From NCBI GenBank assembly GCA_964413535.1, contig CAYPTB010000058.1:1-64000 (forward strand): 64,000 nt of DNA, read 5' to 3'. Position numbers and translations under genes: made by a program. Below the pieces are notes generated by a model, which ran no database searches, was not told the DNA's origin, and was given only the letters and a program-made list of their open reading frames with translations. This DNA comes from CAYPTB01 sp964413535. GTDB taxonomy: Bacteria; Planctomycetota; UBA1135; GCA-002686595. The number at the start of each line of letters is the position of its first letter. Within the stretch, counting starts at the first letter, position 1. Below, in pieces: positions 57,324 to 64,000 of this stretch.

Positions 57324-58813
57324 TTCGCGCGCAGGTGCGACGGGACCCTCGGCAAGTCGTCCTTCCCGACCGGCGAGACGTACGGGAACGCCGCCGACTT
57401 GGCCTCGAACTCCTCGCGCATCGCCTGCACGACGTCGGGCTTCGTGAGCACGTCCACGCCGCTCGCCGCCAGCACCTTCGCCGCGACGAGCATCGCCTTG
57501 TAACCCGCGCTCGAGCCCGACGCCGCCGTCGACGCCCACGAGTGCGCGGGCACCTCGCGCGGCCAGTTCGCGACGGAGAGATCGATCGTGGGGCAGATCC
57601 ACGAGACGTTCGCTACGTCGGTCGAGCCGCCCGGCTCGGCCTCGAAGTCGATCTTGAACGGGCGGATCTCCGTGTGCATCCCGTCCGGCGCGACGCCGAA
57701 AGCCTTCTGCAGCGCTCGCGCGAACTCCTGCTCCTCCTCGTTGAAGCGCGGAGGCCCGACGAGCTCGAGGTTCTGGTGCACGAGCCGCGCCGTCGCAGCG
57801 TTCGGGTTGTAGTGGTAGAGCCCGGTGAACATGTCGATCACCGGCGCCTGATAGCCGGCCGCCGCCGAGCCGTGCTCCTCGCCCCACGCCATCAGGTCCG
57901 CGCCCTTCACGATGGCGAGCACGTGCTCGTAGACCTCCTCCTCCTCCGGCCAGTCCTTGCCGCGCGTGAACACCCACACGCTCGCGCGCGCCGGCACGAC
58001 GTTCGGCGCCTCGCCCCCGTGCGTCACGACGTAATGGATGCGCGCGCTCTCCGGCACGTGCTCGCGAAGCAGGTTCACGCCCGTCTCGAACGCCTCGACC
58101 GCGTCCAGCGCCGACACGCCCTTCCACGGCGCGCCCGCCGCGTGCGCCGAGCGCCCGAAGAACGTCACCTCGAACGAGCGCAGCGCCTTCGACGGCTGCA
58201 TATCGACCTCGTTCTGGTTGCTCGGATGCCACGACAAGCACGCGTCGACGTCGTCGAACCACCCGTCACGCGCGAGGAACACCTTCCCGACGCCGTGCTC
58301 CTCCGCCGGCGTCCCGTACACGCGCACGGTGCCCGCGAGTGAGTGCTCGCGCATCGCGCGCGCGAGCGCGATCCCCGCCCCCGCGCTGCCCGGCCCGAAC
58401 AGGTTGTGCCCACACCCGTGCCCGCACGCGCCCTCGAGCAGCGGCTCGCGCACGTCCGACACCTTCTGCGAGAGCCCCGGCAGCGCGTCGTACTCCGCGA
58501 GGTACGCAACGACCGGCTTGCCGGAGCCAAAGCTCGCGACGAACGCCGTCGGCATGTCGGAAACGCCGCGCTCGACCTCGAAGCCCTCGCGCTCGAGCAG
58601 GTCCGCGAGCAACGCCGACGACCGGTGCTCGTCGAGCCCGATCTCGGCGAGCTCCCAGATCGCCTTGCCCACGCCGACGAGCGTGTCGGAGAGATCGTCC
58701 ACGGCCGCCACCACAGCGGCCTTGGGGGGAGAAAGAACGGCGCCGTCGGCGAAGGCGAACGAGGGCGTCGGCGAGACGAGGAGCACAAGAGCGACGACGT
58801 GCACGGAGATCAT
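57320..58813 (-). CDS. Exported M20 family amidohydrolase/peptidase
   Basis: 497 aa from ATG 58813. Signal peptide (VVALVLLVSPTPSFAFA). The M20/AbgB-type two-zinc amidohydrolase fold has EGACGHGCGHNLFGPGS (metal ligands Cys/His), VYGTPAEEHGVGKVFLARDG, ACLSWHPSNQNEVD, the dimerisation-domain His in FGRSAHAAGAPWKGVSALD, and TEIRPFKIDFEAEPGGSTDV near the end. Members hydrolyse N-acyl amino acids or p-aminobenzoyl-glutamate; here the export signal suggests peptide or amide scavenging outside the cytosol. It is the first gene of a coupled pair with DUF1089. Confidence 0.93.
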   Translation of the reverse strand: MISVHVVALVLLVSPTPSFAFADGAVLSPPKAAVVAAVDDLSDTLVGVGKAIWELAEIGLDEHRSSALLADLLEREGFEVERGVSDMPTAFVASFGSGKPVVAYLAEYDALPGLSQKVSDVREPLLEGACGHGCGHNLFGPGSAGAGIALARAMREHSLAGTVRVYGTPAEEHGVGKVFLARDGWFDDVDACLSWHPSNQNEVDMQPSKALRSFEVTFFGRSAHAAGAPWKGVSALDAVEAFETGVNLLREHVPESARIHYVVTHGGEAPNVVPARASVWVFTRGKDWPEEEEVYEHVLAIVKGADLMAWGEEHGSAAAGYQAPVIDMFTGLYHYNPNAATARLVHQNLELVGPPRFNEEEQEFARALQKAFGVAPDGMHTEIRPFKIDFEAEPGGSTDVANVSWICPTIDLSVANWPREVPAHSWASTAASGSSAGYKAMLVAAKVLAASGVDVLTKPDVVQAMREEFEAKSAAFPYVSPVGKDDLPRVPSHLRAK

Positions 58814-58991
58814 GGCGGGCCTCGGAAGGACCTTCGGCGACGCCTCACGGTAGCCGATCTTCGCCGTTGGGGGCGATGCCCTCGAGCTACCCCAAGATTC
58901 GCGGTCGATTGGCTGACCTACATCGGCGCGAGCATCTCACACGAGCGATGCATTGAGAGTCAACTCGACGGAACGTCAGTGCCGTGCCCGA

Positions 58992-61900
58992 TCACAGGAC
59001 ATCCACGTAGAACGTGTTCGATCCGGGTTCCGCCGTGAACGTGCCGGACAGCTCTTGGCCCTCGCTCTCGATCACCCAGCGGTAGTCTCCCTCCGGGGCG
59101 CCCTCGAGGATCAGGCGGCCGTCGGATCCCGTGGTGGTGGAGCCGGTGCTCGAGGTGAAGAGCTTGTACCGTTCCAGGTAGTCGCGAACAGTCGTGTTCG
59201 AGTCGAGGTGACGCAGATCAATGGGGAGATTCGCGCGCGGAGGTCCGCCCTCGCGCGCCTGGATCTCGATCCGACACCGCTTGCGCATCCCGAAGACCTG
59301 CGGTCCCCCATTGCGAACGACCTGTATTCTTGTAGCGATCGGTAGGTAATCCGGCTCGGCGACCCTGAGGTGGTACTCGCCCTCCGTCAGATTCCTCGCG
59401 ATGGTGGAGCCGTTCTCGTTGGTAGGCGGCATGTCGATCGTGATCAGCCTGTCGAGATCACCGAGTATCGCGACGATACCGGCGATCGGCCCGCGTCTGC
59501 CCACGAAGCTCAACTCTGTGTCGGCGTTACCGTCGAGGACGAGCACGATGTCCTCGTCTTCGCGTGGAAGGTCGACGTAGATGCCTGCGCGTACGCCCTT
59601 TAATGGATGCATCAAGTGGAAGATCGCGCGATCCTCAGTGAGGCCTTGAACCCAGCATCGCCCCGTATCGTCCGTCTTGAGTCCGGACTCATGGAACAGG
59701 CGACTGCCTGGCAGGTTGACGTCGACGCTCACGCCAGGAAGAGGATTGCCCTCCGGGTCGACGACGCGGAGCCACCGATCTCCTGCGCCGATCTCGATGC
59801 GCAAGGACCGCGCCTCCGATGGACCTAACTCGATTCGACGGCTCGCTAGTCTCTCGCCGCCGAGATACCCCGGTTCGTGCACCCCAACTTGGAACACTCC
59901 TGGCGGGAGATACCGAATCGTCGCCTTGCCGGACGAATCGAGGGCCACGTTTCGGTAGTCGATTCCGTTGGGCCGCTTGTGGTCTGCGATGAAACCTAGT
60001 TCTGGAGGCAGAGCCTCACCCCGACGTGGGATTACTTCTACGGATAGGCTGCCTCCGAACGAAAGATCGATGTCCACAATCCATTTTTTTCCCGGAACGA
60101 GTTCGACGTCCGTACGGTGTCGCGAGCCGTCAGGAAGGTCGACGTCGAATCCGTAGCGACCGCTGCTCACAGAGTCGAAGCGAGTTTCGCCCTTGCTGTC
60201 GAAGGAGCGTATTGGAAGGAGCGACCTTCCTCGAGCGTCGGAAGAGGACAGGACGCAGTTCGAGGGATCCAGCTCGGCGCTTCCCTGAAGCCTGACGACT
60301 AGAGATTGTTTCGGGAACAACCGGACGAGTCCCAGATCGAGATCCAGACCCTCTTCGGTCGTCACCACCATCTGGCGCGAAGAGAAGTCAGGCGCGGTAA
60401 CGAGGAGCAAAGCAAGTCCTCTGGGAAGTCCCGCGATCTCGAACGATCCGTCGGGCTCGACGAATCGGCCCGAACCGGAGGGCTCGATCGGCACGTCACT
60501 AGCGCCAACGATGAGCTGGACGTGCGCGGTCGACACCGAGTCCCCCGTGCGCGAATCGACCACGCGTCCCCAAGCTCGGATCGTGTCCGGAAGTCCGATT
60601 GCTAAGCCATCGACGCCTTCCGGAGGGACGACGATCTGGATTGCATCACTCATGCCTCTACCACTGGAGGCCGCCACCATCGACACGCGCCCGAGCGGAA
60701 CGGTATCCAGCTCGAAGGATCCGTCGCCCCTACCCGTGAAGCGATAGGTCTCGGCGAGCGTGATGCTCTCCGTTGGCCACACCACGAGCTCGAAGTTCGG
60801 TACGGGCTCTCCGCGCCACGTGCACTTGCCCGTGACGGTCGCGGCGCGTGGGAGGACGATCAAGCGTGTGATCGGGTCGGGCTCGGGAACGACGAAGGGA
60901 TCTGCTTTCGACGGGGCATATCCCACACAAGCGAAGCTCGCCTCGATGACTCCCGGCGGGCAGCCGCCCACGGCGATGTAGCCGTCCTCGCGCGCCCTTG
61001 CTGAGGTGCCGACGTATCGTTCGTTCTGTTTCCATCGGACCGCCGCCGTCGCATTGGGAAGGTGGTTCTCTTCCTCGTCGACGACGAGGAACCAAACTAG
61101 ATTGCCCACCTCAGCTTCGAAGTCAATGCGGTGGACGTGACCCGGAAGGACATGCGCAAGGCGCGCCTCTTTGGGAATGATGTCGGTCCCTTCCAGACGG
61201 AAGGAGTACTCGTCAGCGACTGGCAGGACTGCGAGCTCGATCGGTCCCCATCGATCCGAGAGATGCTCCAAACGAGCGAGTTCTAGGATGCTCCCACCAA
61301 CCAGGGCCGTGCACACGACGGCCAGCGACGTTGACTCGCGGATGTCGCCGCTTCGTGTGATCACACCCTCGACTGCGAACATCGATCCGAGTGATAACGT
61401 GATCGAGGTAGTGGGGAAGCCCTCCCACGGTGCCGAGGATTTGCCGCCTTTCTGGGCGAGGACGCGAAGCCGACCCGGCATGGGATGGACGTTCGCGACG
61501 CCCTGCGCGTCGGTCGTGACTTCCCGCGCTAGAACAGCGCTTTCTTTACTCGCATCGAGGGAACGTTGAAGCACGACGGCGCCGTCCACTGCGCGATCAG
61601 CGTCGAGGACCTTGACGAGAATCGATTTGGTTCGCGTCAGCTTGTATGTGACTCCCTTGATCCGTTGCCGTGGATTCGGGGACACGGGAATCGCCAGGGC
61701 CTCGAACTCAGGGTGGGTCAACCAGACGACAGAGGAGCGTTCTCCTAAAGAAGGAGGTGAAGTGTCGAAATGAAACTTGCCCGTCTCGTCCGTCACCGTT
61801 GCGATCGAGGACGAACTCACATGAGCGGCGAGCTGGTCGGAGTCGGTGATAGGAACTTCGGGCAGCGGAGTCCAGGAGACCCAAACTGACTGAACTGGAG

Positions 61901-62183
61901 TACCCGTCTCCTCGACGACCATTCCCGAGAACGCGTGCTCCGGTTGCAGCTTGCGTTGCTGGATCGATCCCTCGGTCTCGCCGCGGGCTATGTCGCTTGC
62001 CCGCTGCGAAGTGTAAGTAGCCAATGCTTCAGATTCTGCTGCGAGGGAGTCATCGACCGAAGACGGTCGAAGTAGCGGAGCTTCGGGTATCCAATCGGTG
62101 CGATAGAAGACCAGCAGGGAGACGGCCGCGGCGGCGAGAGCGGTTCCGGAAACAGCGAGGATCGTCCTCTTGGAGATCAACAT
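58992..62183 (-). CDS. Membrane-anchored protein with many CnaB/carboxypeptidase-regulatory-like repeats
   Basis: 1063 aa from ATG 62183. A basic start is followed by one membrane helix (TILAVSGTALAAAAVSLLVF, residues about 7-27) with the rest outside (type II topology). From residue 80 on there are about eight beta-sandwich units with the CnaB/transthyretin-like pattern: FSGMVVEETGTPVQSVWVSW, ATVTDETGKFHFD, AWGRVVDSRTGDSVSTAHVQ, PDGSFEIAGLPRGLALL, LRVVDPEGNPLPGVSVDVN, GSDGRLILEGAPEGDYRWVI. Codon use is less GC-extreme than neighbours. It is the last gene of an operon with a small exported protein, a TPR protein and a sigma-like protein. By analogy with the fused protein at 5.4 kb, it may be the extracytoplasmic half of a sigma-linked system. 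Confidence 0.8.
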   Translation of the reverse strand: MLISKRTILAVSGTALAAAAVSLLVFYRTDWIPEAPLLRPSSVDDSLAAESEALATYTSQRASDIARGETEGSIQQRKLQPEHAFSGMVVEETGTPVQSVWVSWTPLPEVPITDSDQLAAHVSSSSIATVTDETGKFHFDTSPPSLGERSSVVWLTHPEFEALAIPVSPNPRQRIKGVTYKLTRTKSILVKVLDADRAVDGAVVLQRSLDASKESAVLAREVTTDAQGVANVHPMPGRLRVLAQKGGKSSAPWEGFPTTSITLSLGSMFAVEGVITRSGDIRESTSLAVVCTALVGGSILELARLEHLSDRWGPIELAVLPVADEYSFRLEGTDIIPKEARLAHVLPGHVHRIDFEAEVGNLVWFLVVDEEENHLPNATAAVRWKQNERYVGTSARAREDGYIAVGGCPPGVIEASFACVGYAPSKADPFVVPEPDPITRLIVLPRAATVTGKCTWRGEPVPNFELVVWPTESITLAETYRFTGRGDGSFELDTVPLGRVSMVAASSGRGMSDAIQIVVPPEGVDGLAIGLPDTIRAWGRVVDSRTGDSVSTAHVQLIVGASDVPIEPSGSGRFVEPDGSFEIAGLPRGLALLLVTAPDFSSRQMVVTTEEGLDLDLGLVRLFPKQSLVVRLQGSAELDPSNCVLSSSDARGRSLLPIRSFDSKGETRFDSVSSGRYGFDVDLPDGSRHRTDVELVPGKKWIVDIDLSFGGSLSVEVIPRRGEALPPELGFIADHKRPNGIDYRNVALDSSGKATIRYLPPGVFQVGVHEPGYLGGERLASRRIELGPSEARSLRIEIGAGDRWLRVVDPEGNPLPGVSVDVNLPGSRLFHESGLKTDDTGRCWVQGLTEDRAIFHLMHPLKGVRAGIYVDLPREDEDIVLVLDGNADTELSFVGRRGPIAGIVAILGDLDRLITIDMPPTNENGSTIARNLTEGEYHLRVAEPDYLPIATRIQVVRNGGPQVFGMRKRCRIEIQAREGGPPRANLPIDLRHLDSNTTVRDYLERYKLFTSSTGSTTTGSDGRLILEGAPEGDYRWVIESEGQELSGTFTAEPGSNTFYVDVL

Positions 62184-62195
62184 GGGGCGTTGAGA

Positions 62196-62435
62196 TCACG
62201 GAGTCCGACCCGGTGTGGATGGGAGATTCTCGTTCTGCACATCGTCCGGCTGAGTGATTTTTGTGGTCCGCTGCACAGTGACTTGGCCTTTCCCCAGTTT
62301 TGGTGGAGAAGTCACTCCGCCCTGAGCAGCAGCAATCGATTGGTTCGCAAAGGACAGCCCTGCCAGCAGGCTCGCCGTTACGACGACGAGCCGTGAGCTA
62401 CGGAAGCCTTGAAAGCACGACTTGCCGTGAGGCAT
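62196..62435 (-). CDS. Small exported hypothetical protein in the sigma/CnaB operon
   Basis: 79 aa from ATG 62435. GGAGGAAA lies seven bases upstream, inside the 3' end of the TPR gene, which it overlaps by 38 bases. A signal sequence (LVVVTASLLAGLSFANQSIA, cleavage near IAAAQ) is followed by about 40 polar residues (TSPPKLGKGQVTVQRTTKIT). No family recognised. The strong ribosome site and overlap argue that it is real. It ends 12 bases before the CnaB-repeat gene. Confidence 0.7.
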   Translation of the reverse strand: MPHGKSCFQGFRSSRLVVVTASLLAGLSFANQSIAAAQGGVTSPPKLGKGQVTVQRTTKITQPDDVQNENLPSTPGRTP

Positions 62436-63333
62436 CGCCGATTTCCTCCATCAATACTCGAGCAATCCGTACTCGATGGCCATCCATCCTTGATCGGCCG
62501 GTGTAGGTGCCTTTGCGCACCACACGGACGTAATCCGCGACCGAGATGTGGTCGGGGGGCAAGAGCTCGTCGAGCCTCCTACTTGCGTCGAGAGCGGACT
62601 CTCGATCGCCCAAGAACACTGACACTGCGAGGCAATTCATCAGCGCGCTCGATCGATCGGGGCAGATCTGGACGGCGAGGCGAAATGCTTCGAGGGCTTC
62701 CTCGAGTCGGTCGAGACAGAAAAGACTGACCCCCAGTCCTTCTAAGCAGCAGGCACTCGTCAACGGCATTGGATTCATTCGAAGAGCATCGCGATAGCCC
62801 TCCGCAGCATCTCTCCAGCGCTTGGAGCTCATCAGGTCCATCGCGATGTGCGCGACGGCCTGATCTACGAGGGTGAGGCGGGTCGACACTCGCGCGAGAT
62901 GCATGACTCGGATGCGTGCAGCGGGCGGCGAAGTGAGGCACCCCGTCAACAGGTCGTGACCCTCGCGCAAGGGCGGGTCGTCGAATCCAGGCGGGGTGGA
63001 ATCGACCTGCGCTCTCCATTCATTTTCCTCGAGGAACTCCAAGCGTCGGTTCACCGTCAGGTTTCGGTCCCACTTGTCTGCTGCGTCCTCTTGGGTGTAA
63101 AGCTCGATCAAGCAGCGCTGGCGCAGCAGGTAGGCGACCTCTTCCCGGTGCACTTGCAGCAGGTGGCGCTCGGCTTCCGTCAGACCGGCCGCAGTGAGGC
63201 CGACCGGTTCGTCTCGCACGGCGCGAACGAGCTCGCCGGAGGTGGGTATGCGCAAGAGCTTCGCCTTCGGATCCTCGGCGATGTCGAGCAGCACCTGCTC
63301 GAGGTCGGGGTGGTAGTCGATGTCCTGGCTCAC
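62398..63333 (-). CDS. TPR-containing protein in the sigma/CnaB operon
   Basis: 311 aa using GTG 63333, which has AAAGG seven bases upstream; GTG 63360, overlapping the previous stop as GTGA, is the alternative. The N-terminal 100 residues are helical and charged (DIDYHPDLEQVLLDIAEDP; ERHLLQVHREEVAYLLRQR). From about residue 165 there are three TPR-like helix pairs: DLMSSKRWRDAAEGYRDALR, LEGLGVSLFCLDRLEEALEA, LMNCLAVSVFLGDRESALDA. The tail is ARVLMEEIGDASRQVVLSRL. No signal peptide, so it is cytosolic. It may bridge the sigma-like protein and the membrane repeat protein (inference from gene order). Confidence 0.75.
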   Translation of the reverse strand: MSQDIDYHPDLEQVLLDIAEDPKAKLLRIPTSGELVRAVRDEPVGLTAAGLTEAERHLLQVHREEVAYLLRQRCLIELYTQEDAADKWDRNLTVNRRLEFLEENEWRAQVDSTPPGFDDPPLREGHDLLTGCLTSPPAARIRVMHLARVSTRLTLVDQAVAHIAMDLMSSKRWRDAAEGYRDALRMNPMPLTSACCLEGLGVSLFCLDRLEEALEAFRLAVQICPDRSSALMNCLAVSVFLGDRESALDASRRLDELLPPDHISVADYVRVVRKGTYTGRSRMDGHRVRIARVLMEEIGDASRQVVLSRLP

Positions 63334-63356
63334 TGGGTCACCTTTCCGCCATGCTA

Positions 63357-63998
63357 TCACCAGTCCGATGGCCAGTTACGCAGTGCCAGGAGCGCACTCG
63401 TGGAGCTGGTCTTGGCAGACAGGGAGTGGATGAGGGCGGCGAGCGCGCGTTCTACGTCGCGCTCGACGGATTCGGCGACACGACCCTCGCGTCGCGCGAA
63501 GTCCTGGGCCGTGGCGCCGAGGACTGCGATCGCGAAGAAGCTCCTGCGCACATCCGGGGCGAGCGCGTTGAACGCGACGCAACTCGAACGAGCTTCGTTC
63601 GGCTCCATGCCGAAGAGGTCGCCGACCACGGCGTAGTGGGCGGGGCGCTCGACGGCCAGGTTCCGGCGCTCGCCCGCATCGTCCTCTTCGAGGAGCTCGC
63701 GGATGCTGTGATCGATGCGCGCCTCGAGCCACGCATCCACGGGCGGCGTTCCCCGATAGCTGTAGCCGGCGTAGGCGGTGCGGGAAAGAGCTCGATTGAA
63801 GAGTCTCGGCTTCGAGATCAGGTACGCGAGCTGATTCCTGCGCGCGAAACATCGCAACCGCAGGTCGAGCGGATCGTCGTCGTAGAGTCGGGGAAGAAGG
63901 TCGCTCGGCGCGGATCGGAAGAAGGTCGAGATGTCGATCCGCACGCGGGGAGGGGATCCTCCACCGTACAGATCCCATCCGTCCGTTCCTTCTCCCAT
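63357..63998 (-). CDS. Divergent sigma-70-like (ECF-type) protein
   Basis: 213 aa if ATG 63998 is the start; the frame is open to the window edge, so a longer form cannot be excluded. Residues about 50-105 look like a diverged sigma region 2 (FARRNQLAYLISKPRLFNRA, then RGTPPVDAWLEARIDHSIRE). Residues about 140-190 look like region 4 (FNALAPDVRRSFFAIAVLGA then AQDFARREGRVAESVERDVE), where 'L-p-~Rr-ff---l-G---~e-A---g' is the sigma-4 helix-turn-helix frame. The similarity is weak and is my pattern judgement. It is the first gene of the four-gene operon ending with the CnaB-repeat protein. Confidence 0.5.
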   Translation of the reverse strand: MGEGTDGWDLYGGGSPPRVRIDISTFFRSAPSDLLPRLYDDDPLDLRLRCFARRNQLAYLISKPRLFNRALSRTAYAGYSYRGTPPVDAWLEARIDHSIRELLEEDDAGERRNLAVERPAHYAVVGDLFGMEPNEARSSCVAFNALAPDVRRSFFAIAVLGATAQDFARREGRVAESVERDVERALAALIHSLSAKTSSTSALLALRNWPSDW

Positions 63999-64000
63999 GG

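Noticed and set aside
1..64000. CRISPR arrays, rRNA genes, transposase genes, riboswitch aptamers
   Set aside because: Looked for direct-repeat ladders, rRNA-like segments, DDE transposase motifs and common aptamer cores; none was visible.

Overview
This window looks like a chromosomal segment of a high-GC bacterium (roughly 70% G+C by eye). It is most probably a planctomycete of the deep marine clade that holds Rohdeia/Engelhardtia/Saltatorellus-type organisms. The placement is inferred from gene content, not from a marker-gene search. It rests on two modules pairing an ECF sigma factor of the TIGR02999 type with a membrane-anchored Ser/Thr kinase, secreted FG-GAP and beta-helix proteins with a C-terminal domain typical of that clade, sigma factors tied to CnaB/carboxypeptidase-regulatory-like repeats, an orphan prepilin-like protein and many lipoproteins. 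There is no rRNA operon, CRISPR array, intact insertion sequence or clear prophage. One tRNA gene (Arg, anticodon CCT) is present.

Layout. 0-4.6 kb: partial SPFH protein, CDF metal transporter, archaeal/eukaryotic-type prolyl-tRNA synthetase, DUF1858-rhodanese protein and DUF488 protein. 4.9-8.5 kb: small secreted CnaB-like protein, an ECF sigma factor fused through one membrane segment to CnaB-like repeats (frame broken near its 3' end), and a prepilin-like protein. 8.9-11.1 kb: NfeD-flotillin operon. 11.2-14.5 kb: outer-membrane barrel candidate, degenerate ZnuA-like lipoprotein, SEC-C protein, phosphatase-like lipoprotein. 14.6-16.8 kb: a four-domain chorismate mutase/prephenate dehydratase/ACT/DAHP synthase fusion. 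17-23.4 kb: M2 (ACE-like) peptidase, Tat-type amine oxidase, NTF2-like protein, SlyD, two small proteins and an RlmN-like radical SAM enzyme. 23.8-28 kb: DEAD-box helicase with no canonical start codon, Fic protein, aldo/keto reductase. 28.2-32.5 kb: large FG-GAP/beta-helix protein, nucleotidyltransferase-like protein, tRNA-Arg. 32.7-36.3 kb: ankyrin protein divergent from an ECF-kinase operon. 36.4-39.8 kb: inverted-repeat element, MddA-like methyltransferase, VOC protein, phytoene-dehydrogenase-like oxidoreductase. 39.9-43.9 kb: a SWIM-SNF2 helicase flanked by two decayed, directly repeated copies of a small protein/nucleotidyltransferase gene pair. 44-52.5 kb: baeRF protein, membrane glycosyltransferase candidate, second kinase facing a second ECF sigma gene, and a secreted protein with tail-fibre-like repeats. 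52.9-58.8 kb: ADC/DUF2071-like protein, EamA transporter, alpha/beta hydrolase, DUF4826, DUF1089 and M20 peptidase. 59-64 kb: a four-gene operon of sigma-like protein, TPR protein, small exported protein and a 1063-aa membrane-anchored CnaB-repeat protein; this part is visibly less GC-rich than the rest.

The most unusual theme is the repeated link between sigma factors and CnaB-like extracytoplasmic repeats. They are fused in one polypeptide at 5.4-8.0 kb and sit in one operon at 59-64 kb. Read together, the two loci suggest a transcription-control system in which a membrane-anchored adhesin- or receptor-like repeat protein is physically or genetically coupled to a sigma factor. The aromatic-pathway fusion enzyme and the decayed gene pair flanking the SNF2 helicase are the next most notable observations.
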